A stretch of DNA of 64,000 bases from Chersky-840 sp963848335 (lineage in GTDB: Bacteria; Actinomycetota; Acidimicrobiia; Acidimicrobiales; UBA8190), in NCBI GenBank assembly GCA_963848335.1, contig CAWKDD010000003.1:1-64000 (forward strand), written 5' to 3'. The notes under the pieces are model-generated. The model was given only the letters and a program-made list of their open reading frames with translations, made no database searches and was not told where the DNA came from. Below, piece by piece: positions 19,247 to 29,597 of this stretch (position 1 is its first letter; each line of letters begins with the position of its first letter). A program made the translations under genes and the position numbers.

Positions 19247-21556
19247 CTAGAGCCGTCCCCGCCAGGGCCGGTGCCGAGCCCGAGCCCCGGGCCCCCGCCC
19301 CCGTCCGGCCCGTGCTCGAAGGGGGTCTAGCCCGGTTTCGACGGCGGTGGTCGTGGTGGTGGCGGCCCGGCCGCCGGGGGTCGAGGTCGTGGTGGTCGTG
19401 GGCGGCGGGAGGGTGGGGGCCACCGCCACCGCCGATGCCGGCCGGGCCAGGCGGACCGGGGACTCGGGGTGGGCCACCAGGTAGTCGAACCCCTGGCGCA
19501 CCACCGGAGCGGCGGCCTCGGACCCCAGACCCCCGCCCTGGACCACCACGGCGATGAGGTACTGCGGATCGGGAACCGGGCCCCAGCCGACGAACCAGGA
19601 ATTGGGCTGCTGCTCGTTGGTGGTGGCGGTCCCGGTCTTGCCCGCCAGCGGGAAGGTGGAGAGGGGGAAGCCGGTGAAGGCCCCGTAGGCGGTGCCCTTG
19701 GCGTTCTGCACCACGCCCTCGAACCCCTGGAGCAGGGCCTGGTGGTCGACGGGCGTGTACGACACGTGCCCGGCCACCTTGGGGGCGACGGCCCGGACCG
19801 TCTTGCCCTGCGCGTTCACGATGCCCGCCGCCACCTCCGGGACGTAGCGGGTGCCCCCGTTGGCGAAGGTGGCGTAGGCCACTGCCTGCTCGATGGGGGT
19901 GATCACCGTGCCGCCCTGGCCGAAAGCGAGCTCGAGGTTGCTCCCCGTGCCCCAGAAGGAGTTCGGATAGTCCTTGGGGTCCTGGGCGTGCTCCCGATCG
20001 ACCACCTTTTGCGAGTCGACCCGGGCGTACTGGGTCTCGTCGGGGAGGTCGATCCCCGTGACGTCCCCGTAGCCGAGCTGGGCGGCGGCGTTCTGGATCG
20101 GGTACTCGCCGTAGCGGCCGTCGTTCTTCCAGTCATCCCAGAACTGGACGCCCAGGTTGTAGAAGAAGATGTCGCTCGACACCGTGAGGGCCTGGGACAC
20201 GTTGATGGTGCCGCCGACCTCACCCTCGTTGTCGTGGTACGTGGCGCAACCCGAGCCGCCAGCGGCGCAGCCGGGGATGGTGTAGGCACCGGTGTCGTCG
20301 AAGGTGTAGCCCGGCGTGATGAGGCCGCTCTGCAGCGCGGCGGTGGCCGTGGCGAGCTTGAACGTCGACCCCGGGGTGTAGAGGCCCTGGATGGCGTTGT
20401 CGTTGAGCGCCCCCGTGGACTGGATGGCCTGGTAGTGCGGGGCCGAGATCCCGTTGGTCCACCATGTCGGGTCGTAGGTCGGCGACGACACCAGGGCCAG
20501 GACCGCCCCCGTCTGGGGGTCGAGGGCCACCGCGGCGCCCTCGGTGGACTTGCCCTTGAGCGAGGCGATCTCGGCGTCGAGCGCCTGCTGCAGGGTCTGC
20601 TCGAGCCCCGAGTCGATGTTGGTCACCACGTCGTCGCCGGAGATGGGCGGCGTCTCTCCCAGGCTGCCCACCACCTGTCCGTGCGCGTCGACCTCCACCT
20701 TGTCGGTTCCGGGGCGGCCCCGCAGGAACGCCTGGTACTGGTTCTCGAGCCCGCTCTGACCGAAGAGGTCGCCGAGCTGGTAGCCCTTGTTCTTGTTGGC
20801 CTGGAGCTGCCCGCTGGTGATCTGGCCCACGTACCCGAGCATCTGCACACCGGTCTGGCCCAAGGGGTAGATGCGGTTGGTGTCGGCGACGGTGGAGACG
20901 CCGGGGAACATCGACGCGTGCTCGCCGATGTAGAGCACGTCCGAGAGCGGGGCGTTCTCCAGGATGGGCACCGGCTTGTACAGGCTGTACTGGTCGTTGG
21001 CCAGGTCCGCCTGGATCTGGGCGGAGGAGATCCCGAGGAGCGCGGCCAGCTGACCGACCACCTGGGGGTGCTCCTGGGCCGACACCCTCGACAGCGTGAC
21101 GTCCTGGGTCACCTGGTCGCCCACGACGATGTCGTCGTTGCGGTCGGTGATGAGCCCGCGCGCCGCGGGGACCTCGACGTCGCGGACCTGGTTGGCCGTC
21201 ACGGTCTTGGAGTACGCCGTGGTGTCGAGGACCTGCAGGTACCACAGCCTGATGAACATGAGCGAGAACAGCGCCGCCACCACCAGGCCGAGCACGCGGA
21301 GACGGATCACCGTGCGCGGCGCGGAGGGCTCGCTCACCGCCATGACCCGGTCGACGACCGTGCGCCGGGGCCGCATGCGGGGGCCGGTGGGCTCGTGGGA
21401 ACGGGCCGGGCGCGGCGTCTTGGGCTTGGGGTAGACGTGGGTTCCCCGCAGGGGATGGCGCAGGCGGCTCGTCGAGAACCGGGCCGGGCGCGGGGCGCGG
21501 CGCGGGGTGTCGGCGCTGCGCAGCTTCAGAGCGAAGCGGCGCCGACCGAACTTCAC
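19247..21556 (-). CDS. mrdA: Penicillin-binding protein 2 (elongasome transpeptidase)
   Basis: This class B PBP cross-links peptidoglycan during side-wall growth. A cytoplasmic basic tail of about 85 residues precedes one membrane helix (LGLVVAALFSLMFIRLWYLQ). The dimerisation domain follows (RGLITDRNDDIVVGDQ), then the transpeptidase with S397-T-F-K400 in TPGSTFKLA, SSD at 460-462 and a later KTGTAT. It ends in a Thr-rich stretch. The GTG start at 21556 overlaps the mreD stop (GTGA). The C-terminal 30 residues are Arg/Gly-rich and could reflect an indel. rodA, its usual SEDS partner, does not follow; the next gene is TIGR03960. Confidence 0.92.
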   Translation of the reverse strand: MKFGRRRFALKLRSADTPRRAPRPARFSTSRLRHPLRGTHVYPKPKTPRPARSHEPTGPRMRPRRTVVDRVMAVSEPSAPRTVIRLRVLGLVVAALFSLMFIRLWYLQVLDTTAYSKTVTANQVRDVEVPAARGLITDRNDDIVVGDQVTQDVTLSRVSAQEHPQVVGQLAALLGISSAQIQADLANDQYSLYKPVPILENAPLSDVLYIGEHASMFPGVSTVADTNRIYPLGQTGVQMLGYVGQITSGQLQANKNKGYQLGDLFGQSGLENQYQAFLRGRPGTDKVEVDAHGQVVGSLGETPPISGDDVVTNIDSGLEQTLQQALDAEIASLKGKSTEGAAVALDPQTGAVLALVSSPTYDPTWWTNGISAPHYQAIQSTGALNDNAIQGLYTPGSTFKLATATAALQSGLITPGYTFDDTGAYTIPGCAAGGSGCATYHDNEGEVGGTINVSQALTVSSDIFFYNLGVQFWDDWKNDGRYGEYPIQNAAAQLGYGDVTGIDLPDETQYARVDSQKVVDREHAQDPKDYPNSFWGTGSNLELAFGQGGTVITPIEQAVAYATFANGGTRYVPEVAAGIVNAQGKTVRAVAPKVAGHVSYTPVDHQALLQGFEGVVQNAKGTAYGAFTGFPLSTFPLAGKTGTATTNEQQPNSWFVGWGPVPDPQYLIAVVVQGGGLGSEAAAPVVRQGFDYLVAHPESPVRLARPASAVAVAPTLPPPTTTTTSTPGGRAATTTTTAVETGLDPLRARAGRGRGPGARARHRPWRGRL

Positions 21557-22118
21557 CGCGCCCCCCCGCCGCGGGCGCGCCGTGGCTCGGCCCGGGCTCG
21601 GGCACGGCCCACGACACCAAGCGCAGGACCGGCACCGCCAGCAACGCGGCGAAGGGCGTCGACACCGCCAGCGCCGGCACCAGATAGGTCTTGAGCATCC
21701 CGGGATCGCCGAGCACGGCCCCCAGGATCGCGTACGCCCCCATGCCCGCGGCTGTCGCCACCACCGCCACGACGCACGGCAACCACCACGAGCTGCGGAC
21801 CAGCCCCCGCGTCGCCATGCCCGTGGCGAAGCCGAGCAGGCACCCCACCAGGGCCGACAACCCGAAGGTGGTGGGGAGGAACAGGTCGGCCACCAGACCG
21901 GCGACGAACCCGAACACCGCCCCCCGGTCCGGACCTGCCGCGTACCCCGCCGCCACCGGCAGCAGCAGCATGAGGTCGGGGTGGGCGCCGTCCACCCGCA
22001 CGCCGTCGAGCAGGGTGTGCTGCACGACGAGCACGACGACCACCACGATGGTGCAGCGGGCCACGTCCGCCGTGGTCAGGTTCCCGCTCACGCGCTGGGC
22101 CCCCCGGGAGCGGGTCAC
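21553..22118 (-). CDS. mreD: Rod shape-determining protein MreD (frameshift in a G run near the end)
   Basis: MreD is a small polytopic membrane protein of the elongasome. Hydrophobic segments are VARCTIVVVVVLVVQHTLL, GAVFGFVAGLVADLF, LSALVGCLLGFATGMA, LPCVVAVVATAAGMGAY and FAALLAVPVLRLVSWAV. GTG at 22118 overlaps the mreC stop (GTGA). In the given sequence the frame runs on past the gene end; changing the length of the 7-G run at about 21562 makes it stop at a TGA overlapping the mrdA GTG. I place the end there. Confidence 0.85.
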
Positions 22119-22960
22119 GGCGCCGAGCTCCACTGGAGCACGTCGACGTACTGCAAGACGGCCAGATCGGCGAGGGGCCGGGCCGTGACCGTCTCCTGGG
22201 TCGCCGACGGGGTCGAGCTGAACGACCTCACGGTGGCGACGGGGATGTCAGGGGGATACTGGGCGTCCTGCAACCCGCTCGTGGTGAGCACCTCTCCTTT
22301 GTGCAGTGCGGTCCCCGGGGCCACGAGGTTCACGGCCAGATCCCGTCCCAGGCCCGAGCCCTGCACCAGGGCCAGGTCCCCCCCGGCGCCGAATCGCACC
22401 CCCACCGACGACGTGACGTCGGTGATGAGGCGCACCGTGCATCCCGACGTCCACACCTCGATGACCTGGCCCACGAGACCGGCACCACCCACCACGGGCA
22501 TACCCACCGCCACTCCGTTGGTGGTCCCCTTGTCGAGCTGCACCGTGGCGGCGAAGTCCGACGTGCTCAGCGCGTCGACCTGCGCCGTGACCGTCGGGAT
22601 GTCGCCCACCCACGGCAGCTGATCGAGCCGCTCGAGGGCCCGCAACTGCTGTCGGGCCGCCTGGCTGATGAGCGCCTGTCGCTGCAGGGCGCCGATCTCG
22701 CGCCGCAACTTGGCGTTCTGGGCCTGCAGATCACCGCCGTGCACCGCACCGGAGAGGAAGCTCCCCACGGGGTGGACGATCGCGTCGACGCCGCGCTGGA
22801 CGGGCGCGAAGGCGTCGTGGGCGGCACGCTTGGCCCCCGAGATGACGCCGTGGGCCTGGCCGCGGTAGTCGAGGGTGATGATGGCGATGGAGGCCAGCAC
22901 CAGGAGGCCGACAGTCAGCCCCCGCCGAGCCCGCCGCGCCCGCCGTGTCCTCCTCGGCAT
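22115..22960 (-). CDS. mreC: Rod shape-determining protein MreC
   Basis: MreC is the periplasm/cell-wall-facing scaffold that links MreB to PBP2. It has a basic N-terminus (MPRRTRRARRARRGLTVGLL), one membrane helix, a short coiled coil (LQAQNAKLRREIGALQRQAL) and the beta-rich domain with VAVGMPVVGGAGLVGQVIEV and VRLITDVTSSVGVRF. 281 residues, normal length. It lies about 110 bp downstream of mreB and overlaps mreD by 4 bp. Confidence 0.92.
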   Translation of the reverse strand: MPRRTRRARRARRGLTVGLLVLASIAIITLDYRGQAHGVISGAKRAAHDAFAPVQRGVDAIVHPVGSFLSGAVHGGDLQAQNAKLRREIGALQRQALISQAARQQLRALERLDQLPWVGDIPTVTAQVDALSTSDFAATVQLDKGTTNGVAVGMPVVGGAGLVGQVIEVWTSGCTVRLITDVTSSVGVRFGAGGDLALVQGSGLGRDLAVNLVAPGTALHKGEVLTTSGLQDAQYPPDIPVATVRSFSSTPSATQETVTARPLADLAVLQYVDVLQWSSAP

Positions 22961-23071
22961 CCGAGGACCGTGCTCAGAGACGGATGCCGGGACCGCCGGC
23001 GCTCGGCATCCGGGACACAGGGTCCCGGCCCGCCACGGCGAAGCGAGGGCCGCGCCTGGCGCGGGGGCCCA

Positions 23072-24103
23072 TCACCCGGCAGAGGACGTGATGAGGACCT
23101 GCTTGAGCGCTTCGAACTCCTCGAGGCACTGGCCGCTCCCGATGGCCACGCAATTCAGGGGATCGCGGGCCACCACGATGGGCATGCCGGTCTCCTCCTG
23201 GAGGCGGGCGTCGAGGCCGTGCAGGAGGGCGCCGCCACCGGTGAGCACGATCCCCTGCTCCATGATGTCGGCGGCGAGCTCGGGCGGCGTCTTGTCCAGC
23301 GTCACCTTGACGGCGTCGATGATCGCGGAGACGGGCTCGTCGATGGCCTTGCGGATCTCCTCGGTGGACACCACCACGGTCTTGGGGAGGCCCGTCACGA
23401 GGTCGCGGCCCCGGATCTCGGCGTGCAGCTCCTCTTCGAGGGCGAACGCGGACCCGAGCGCGATCTTGATCTCCTCGGCGGTGCGCTCACCCAGCGCCAG
23501 GCTGTACTCCTTCTTGATGTAGGAGATGATGGCCTCGTCGAGCTCGTCACCGCCGATGCGCACCGACTGGCTCGTCACGATGCCGCCGAGCGAGATGACC
23601 GCCACCTCGGTGGTGCCGCCCCCGATGTCGACGACCATGTTCCCCGTGGGCTCGTGCACCGGCAGCCCGGCGCCGATGGCGGCGGCCATGGGCTCCTCGA
23701 TGATGTAGGCCTTGCGGGCGCCGGCGTACTCGGCCGCCTCCATCACGGCGCGCTGCTCCACTCCGGTGATGCCCGAAGGGACGCAGATCACCATGCGGGG
23801 TTTGGCGAAGCGCCGCTGGTGCACGCGCTGGATGAAGTAGCGAAGCATCTTCTCGCAGATCTCGAAGTCGGCGATGACCCCGTCCTTCAGGGGACGGATG
23901 GCCTGGATGTGGCTGGGCGTGCGACCGATCATGCGTTTGGCCTCGGCACCGACGGCGAGCGGGCGGCCGTCTTTGACGTTCACCGCCACCACCGAAGGCT
24001 CGTTGAGGATGATGCCGCGGCCGCGCACGTACACGAGCGTGTTCGCCGTGCCGAGGTCGACCGCCATGTCGCGGCCGAGCAAGAAGAACCGGTTGTCCCG
24101 CAT
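23072..24103 (-). CDS. mreB: Rod shape-determining protein MreB (bacterial actin)
   Basis: MreB forms ATP-dependent filaments on the inner membrane and directs wall synthesis. MAVDLGTANTLVYVRGRGII carries the first phosphate loop, VDIGGGTTEVAVISLGGI the second, and IVLTGGGALLHGLD the adenosine motif. 343 residues, intact. Together with mreC, mreD and mrdA it shows that the actinobacterial organism is, or was, rod-forming by dispersed wall growth, unlike the DivIVA-type tip growth of many Actinomycetes. The 186 bp upstream up to ndk probably holds the promoter. Confidence 0.95.
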   Translation of the reverse strand: MRDNRFFLLGRDMAVDLGTANTLVYVRGRGIILNEPSVVAVNVKDGRPLAVGAEAKRMIGRTPSHIQAIRPLKDGVIADFEICEKMLRYFIQRVHQRRFAKPRMVICVPSGITGVEQRAVMEAAEYAGARKAYIIEEPMAAAIGAGLPVHEPTGNMVVDIGGGTTEVAVISLGGIVTSQSVRIGGDELDEAIISYIKKEYSLALGERTAEEIKIALGSAFALEEELHAEIRGRDLVTGLPKTVVVSTEEIRKAIDEPVSAIIDAVKVTLDKTPPELAADIMEQGIVLTGGGALLHGLDARLQEETGMPIVVARDPLNCVAIGSGQCLEEFEALKQVLITSSAG

Positions 24104-24289
24104 GGCTTCGATCTACCTCTTCGTGGAGCGGGGACCGGCGCCGAACGTGGGCGGCCTCCCGCCTCTGTATTTGGGGGTTGGCGCCCAGGCTACGGGACCT
24201 CGACCGACCACACAAGGCGAGGTCGAAGCGGTGCGTGGGTCGGAGCCGCTCTCGACGAGCAGAAGTTGGTCCCTGCCGTCCTCGCCGCG

Positions 24290-24700
24290 TCAGGTCAGGC
24301 CCGGGAAGAAGATGGCGATCTCGCGTAGGGCGGATTCCGCAGAGTCCGACCCGTGGACGAGGTTCTCGGTGAGCACCGTCCCGAGGTCGCCGCGGATGGT
24401 CCCCGGAGGTGCACCGGCGGGATCCGTCGGGCCCATCAAGGTGCGCACGATGCGCCAGGTGTCCTCGGGACCCTCCACCACCAGGACCATGGACGGCGAC
24501 CGCGTGATGAACCCCACCAGCTCTCCGTAGAAGGGCTTGCCCTGATGCTCCTGGTAGTGCGCCGAGGCGGTCGTCTCGTCGATCGTGCGCAGCTGAGCAG
24601 CCACGAGGCGCAGTCCCTTGCGCTCGAGGCGACCCACGAGCTCGCCCACAAGACCGCGCTCGACGGCGTCGGGTTTGCAGATGACCAGGGTGCGGTTCAT
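24290..24700 (-). CDS. ndk: Nucleoside diphosphate kinase
   Basis: Ndk equalises nucleoside triphosphate pools through a phospho-histidine. NRTLVICKPDAVERGLVGEL is the conserved start, GPTDPAGAPPGTIRGD the nucleotide loop, and NLVHGSDSAESALREIAIFF holds the catalytic His. 136 residues, typical. Its ATG overlaps the folC stop (ATGA at 24697-24700), so the genes are coupled. Confidence 0.96.
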   Translation of the reverse strand: MNRTLVICKPDAVERGLVGELVGRLERKGLRLVAAQLRTIDETTASAHYQEHQGKPFYGELVGFITRSPSMVLVVEGPEDTWRIVRTLMGPTDPAGAPPGTIRGDLGTVLTENLVHGSDSAESALREIAIFFPGLT

Positions 24701-26073
24701 GGCTCGGAGAGGCTATCGGGATCGGCGAATTCGGTCGATCCGAGGAGCACGGCCCGGGCCTCGGCGACCACGTACAGCGAGCCCGTCACCACCAGAGTCC
24801 CGGTCGGCGACAGGCGCGACCTGGCCAGGTTCAAGGCGTCCACCACCGTGTCGGCCGCCAGCGCCTGGAGGCCCAGGGCCCGGGCCGCCTCGGCGATCTG
24901 CGCGGCGGGGAGCGCTCGCGGCGACGGCGCCGTGCACGCCACCACGGTCGACACCCCCGCCGGCCGCAAGGCGTCGAGCATGGCGCTGGGGTCCCGGCCC
25001 TGGAGCATTCCGATCACGGCGACGGTGTAGTCGCCGGGGGCGAACTCGGTGGCCAGGGTGTCGGCCAGCGCGTGGGCACCGGCCACGTTGTGCGCCCCGT
25101 CGAGGACCACGACCGGCGCCCGTCCGACGACCTCCATCCGCCCCGGGACGCGCACCGCGGCGAAGGCGTCCTCGACCACCTCGGGAGCCAGGGGCGCCGC
25201 GAAGAACGCCTCGGCGCCGGCCACGGCACAAGCGGCGTTGGCGCCCTGGTGGGCTCCGTGCAGCGGCAGGTACACCTCGGGATAGCGCGCCCCGGGCGTG
25301 CGCAGGTCGAGGAGCCGTCCCCCCACCGCCACCCGGCTGCCGACACAATCGAATTCCACGCCCCGTACCCAGGTCTGGGCGGCACCGGCTTCATCGGCGG
25401 CGGCGAGGAAGACGTCGAGGAGCTCGGGCTCGGTCTCGCCGATCACGACCCGGCACCCCGGCTTGATGATGCCCGCCTTCTCGGCGGCGATGTCGCGCAG
25501 GGTCGGTCCCAGGATCTCCACGTGGTCGTAGCTGACGTTGGTGATCAGTGCCACGTCGGGACGGACGACATTGGTGGCGTCCCAACGGCCGCCCAGCCCG
25601 ACTTCGACGACGGCGACGTCCACCGGGCTGTCGGCGAACCACAGGAACGCGGCGGCCGTCAGGAGCTCGAAGCGCGTGGGCCGCTCGGCCAGCAACGGCT
25701 CGCGCAGCGCCAGGCAGTCGAGCACCTCGGCGAGATCGTGGTCGTCGATGGGCTCGCCGTTGCGGGCCAGGCGCTCGTTCACGCGGGCCAGGTTCGGACT
25801 GGTGTAGGTGCCCACGCTGAGACCGGCGGCGAGGAACAGCTCGGTCAGGATCTTGGCGGTGGACCCCTTGCCGTTGGTGCCCGTCACGTGCACCACGGGA
25901 TAGGAGTGCTCGGGATCTCCGAGGAGGTGGCACAAAGCCCGGATGCGCTCCAGCGTGGGGGCGCCCACACGGGTGGGCATGGAGCGCTCGTAGTCGGTGT
26001 GGCTGTCGAGCCAGGCCACCATGTCCTGGTCGACCCGGGGACGCGACGCGTCGCCGTCGGGACGGTCGGGCAC
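24697..26073 (-). CDS. folC: Folylpolyglutamate synthase / dihydrofolate synthase
   Basis: FolC adds glutamate to dihydropteroate or tetrahydrofolate using ATP (Mur-ligase fold). VVHVTGTNGKGSTAKILTEL is the P-loop, YTSPNLARVNERLARNGEPI the substrate loop, AVVEVGLGGRWDATNVV the second conserved block, and VVLDGAHNVAGAHALADTLA the C-terminal ligase motif. 458 residues, intact. It is 15 bp downstream of clpX and overlaps ndk. Confidence 0.95.
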   Translation of the reverse strand: MPDRPDGDASRPRVDQDMVAWLDSHTDYERSMPTRVGAPTLERIRALCHLLGDPEHSYPVVHVTGTNGKGSTAKILTELFLAAGLSVGTYTSPNLARVNERLARNGEPIDDHDLAEVLDCLALREPLLAERPTRFELLTAAAFLWFADSPVDVAVVEVGLGGRWDATNVVRPDVALITNVSYDHVEILGPTLRDIAAEKAGIIKPGCRVVIGETEPELLDVFLAAADEAGAAQTWVRGVEFDCVGSRVAVGGRLLDLRTPGARYPEVYLPLHGAHQGANAACAVAGAEAFFAAPLAPEVVEDAFAAVRVPGRMEVVGRAPVVVLDGAHNVAGAHALADTLATEFAPGDYTVAVIGMLQGRDPSAMLDALRPAGVSTVVACTAPSPRALPAAQIAEAARALGLQALAADTVVDALNLARSRLSPTGTLVVTGSLYVVAEARAVLLGSTEFADPDSLSEP

Positions 26074-26088
26074 CGCCGGAGGGGATCG

Positions 26089-27363
<1,275 letters not shown>

Positions 27364-27389
27364 CGTTCCCCCTTCGTCCCTGTACGAGC

Positions 27390-28031
27390 CTACGCCGCGC
27401 CAACGGCTTCGGCTGCACCCACGGCGTCGCGGGTCGTGATGACCTCGTCTATCAGGCCGTACGCCACCGCCTCGTCAGCGGTGATGACGAAGTCGCGGTC
27501 GGTGTCCCGGGCGATCTTGTCCACGGCCTGGCCGGTGTCGTCGGAGATCATCGAGTTGAGGAGGTCGCGCATCCGGATGATCTCCTTGGCCTGCAGCTCG
27601 ATGTCGCTGGCCTGGCCTGCGGCGCCACCCCAGGGCTGGTGCAGGAGGATGCGGGCGTGGGGAAGGGCGAACCGCTTGCCCCGGGCCCCGGCCGCCAGCA
27701 GCACCGCCGCCGCGGAGGCCGCCTGGCCGAAGCAGAAGGTCGACACGTCGGGCTTCACGAACTTCATGGTGTCGTAGATGGCGAAGAGGGCGGTGATGTC
27801 CCCTCCGGGCGAATTCACGTAGAGATGGATGTCCTTGTCCGGTTCCTCGTACTCGAGGAACAGCATCTGGGCACAGATGAGGTTCGCCACAGTGTCGTCG
27901 ATGGGGGTCCCGAGGATGATGATGCGCTCCTTGAGCAGACGCGAGTAGAGGTCGTAGCCGCGCTCGCCCCGGCTCGTCTGCTCGATGACGGTGGGGACGA
28001 GATACCCCTGCGCGTCGGCGCTTCCCCTCAC
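27390..28031 (-). CDS. clpP: ATP-dependent Clp protease proteolytic subunit
   Basis: ClpP is the barrel-shaped serine protease. The predicted triad is S106 in FGQAASAAAVLLAAGARG, H131 in ARILLHQPWGG and D180 in DTDRDF. The usual Met after the nucleophile (ASMG) is replaced by Ala here. The GTG start at 28031 overlaps the tig stop (GTGA). The C-terminus is Ala-rich (AVGAAEAVGAA). Only one clpP is in the window; many Actinomycetota carry two. Confidence 0.96.
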   Translation of the reverse strand: MRGSADAQGYLVPTVIEQTSRGERGYDLYSRLLKERIIILGTPIDDTVANLICAQMLFLEYEEPDKDIHLYVNSPGGDITALFAIYDTMKFVKPDVSTFCFGQAASAAAVLLAAGARGKRFALPHARILLHQPWGGAAGQASDIELQAKEIIRMRDLLNSMISDDTGQAVDKIARDTDRDFVITADEAVAYGLIDEVITTRDAVGAAEAVGAA

Positions 28032-29470
28032 GACTCGGCCTCCCCGGTGGATGTTCCCTCAGCCTGCACGTCTCCGCTCCCTCGTTCACCGGGCTCGACC
28101 GCACCGGCGGTGCCCTCTTCCTCGCCGGATCCGGCTTCACCTGCACCTTGTGCTGCGACGTCCACGTGCAAGACGTCCCTCGACACCGGGTTCCCTTCCT
28201 CGTCGACCAACTCCACGTGGTCGAAGAGCCAGGTCAGTGCCTTTGCTTTCCTTCTGTCGGAGCGTACCGCGGGGAGCCTGCCTGCGCGGTCGAGCCGGCG
28301 TCGCAGGTCGGCGGGACTCGTACCCGCCTGCTTCGCCATCTCCGCCACGGCCTCGTCGAGCTCCTGGTCGGTGACCTCGATTCCCTCCGCGTCGGCCAGC
28401 GCACGCAGGGCGAGGTCGAGCCGCACGGCGCGGGCGGCGTCGGCCCGGATCTCGGCGATCAGATCCGCCTCCTCCCGACCCGACGCCTGGAGGAACTGCT
28501 CGACGGTCAGCCGGCGCGCCTCGAGCCGGTGCCCGAGGTCGTGCAGGCGCTCCCGCACCTCTTCGTTCACGAGTGCCTCGGGTGGGTCCTCGGCGACGAG
28601 CCCGATGAGGGCGTCGACGGTGCGCTCGCGCATGGCCAGTTGGGCCTGGACCACCTTGAGCTGGCGAAGCCGGGCCCGCACGTCGTCTTGCAGGGCTTCC
28701 AACGTGTCGAATTCCGAGGCCTCGGCCGCCCACTCGTCCGAGGGCTCGGGGAGCACCTTCTCCTTGACGTCTTTCACGAGGACCCGGATCTGGGCCTCGT
28801 TCTCGGAGCCGTCGGCGGGCACGGGGGCCGCGAACTGCAGGATGTCGCCGGGCTTGGCGCCACGCAGTTGCCCGTCGAGGCCGACGACGGGTTCGCCGCT
28901 GCCGATCTCGTAGAGGTAGTCCTCCACATGAAGATCGTCACCTCCCGGTCGCGTCCCGTGGAGGTCGATGGAGACGTGGTCGCCGTCGCGCGCGGCGCGT
29001 GCCACGGCGACCAGCTCCCCGGACTGTTCCCGCAGCCGGTCGATCTGGGCGGTCACGTCGTCATCGGTGGCCTCCAGGCTCGGCAAGGTCACCTGGAGCC
29101 CGGCGTAGCCCGCCACCGACACCGTGGGCCGGATCTCGACGACGGCGTCGAAGGTCACGGGGCCTTCGTCCTCCCCGGACTTGATGTCGATCTCGGGAGC
29201 GGCGATCGGGTCCAGCTCGGCGTCGACGACGGCGCGCGCGTAGAGGTCGGGCAGCGCATCGCTCAGCGCTTGCTGCCGCAGAGCTGAAGCACCCCCCATT
29301 CGGGCCTCGAGGACCTGACGCGGCACCTTGCCGGGACGGAAGCCCGGGACGCGCACCTGCGTGGCGAGGCGGCGAACGGTGGCGTCGAGCGCCTGGTCCA
29401 CCTCGGATTCGTCGACGACGACGGACAGGCGGACCCTGTTGCCCTCGACCGGCTCGGCGGTGGCGCGCAT
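28028..29470 (-). CDS. tig: Trigger factor (ribosome-associated chaperone)
   Basis: Trigger factor binds at the ribosomal exit tunnel. The N-terminal ribosome-binding domain shows RVPGFRPGKVPRQVLEARMG (the GFRxGKxP signature) at about residues 38-57. The peptidyl-prolyl isomerase domain follows (ARAARDGDHVSIDLHGTRPG) and the long helical C-terminal arm has VNEEVRERLHDLGHRLEARR. The last 40 residues are acidic, Gly- and Glu-rich. 480 residues, intact, first gene of tig-clpP-clpX. Confidence 0.95.
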   Translation of the reverse strand: MRATAEPVEGNRVRLSVVVDESEVDQALDATVRRLATQVRVPGFRPGKVPRQVLEARMGGASALRQQALSDALPDLYARAVVDAELDPIAAPEIDIKSGEDEGPVTFDAVVEIRPTVSVAGYAGLQVTLPSLEATDDDVTAQIDRLREQSGELVAVARAARDGDHVSIDLHGTRPGGDDLHVEDYLYEIGSGEPVVGLDGQLRGAKPGDILQFAAPVPADGSENEAQIRVLVKDVKEKVLPEPSDEWAAEASEFDTLEALQDDVRARLRQLKVVQAQLAMRERTVDALIGLVAEDPPEALVNEEVRERLHDLGHRLEARRLTVEQFLQASGREEADLIAEIRADAARAVRLDLALRALADAEGIEVTDQELDEAVAEMAKQAGTSPADLRRRLDRAGRLPAVRSDRRKAKALTWLFDHVELVDEEGNPVSRDVLHVDVAAQGAGEAGSGEEEGTAGAVEPGERGSGDVQAEGTSTGEAES

Positions 29471-29545
29471 AAGGAAGGCAGAGTCTACAAGCCCCCGGAA
29501 TGGGAACGTCGCACGTCAGGGGACGGCCACGGACGGTGGGCACTC

Positions 29546-29597
29546 AGATCATGACGGCCCTGTCAGATCATGACGGCCCTGTCAGATCATGAAGGCC
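29546..29597. repeat. 19-bp tandem repeat at the end of the maleylpyruvate isomerase-like gene
   Basis: The unit AGATCATGACGGCCCTGTC occurs at 29546-29564 and 29565-29583, followed by a partial third copy to about 29597. The partial copy is inside the 3' end of the minus-strand gene and each unit contains a possible stop codon. It looks like a recent slippage duplication downstream of the stop. Confidence 0.85.

Noticed and set aside
20220..22133. 637-residue frame starting as MreD and running through mrdA
   Set aside because: After the G7 run at about 21,562 it is out-of-frame translation of the mrdA gene; the mrdA frame has all PBP motifs.
22301..24328. 675-residue plus-strand frame opposite mreC and mreB
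   Set aside because: It is an antisense shadow created by third-position GC bias; mreB and mreC are clear.
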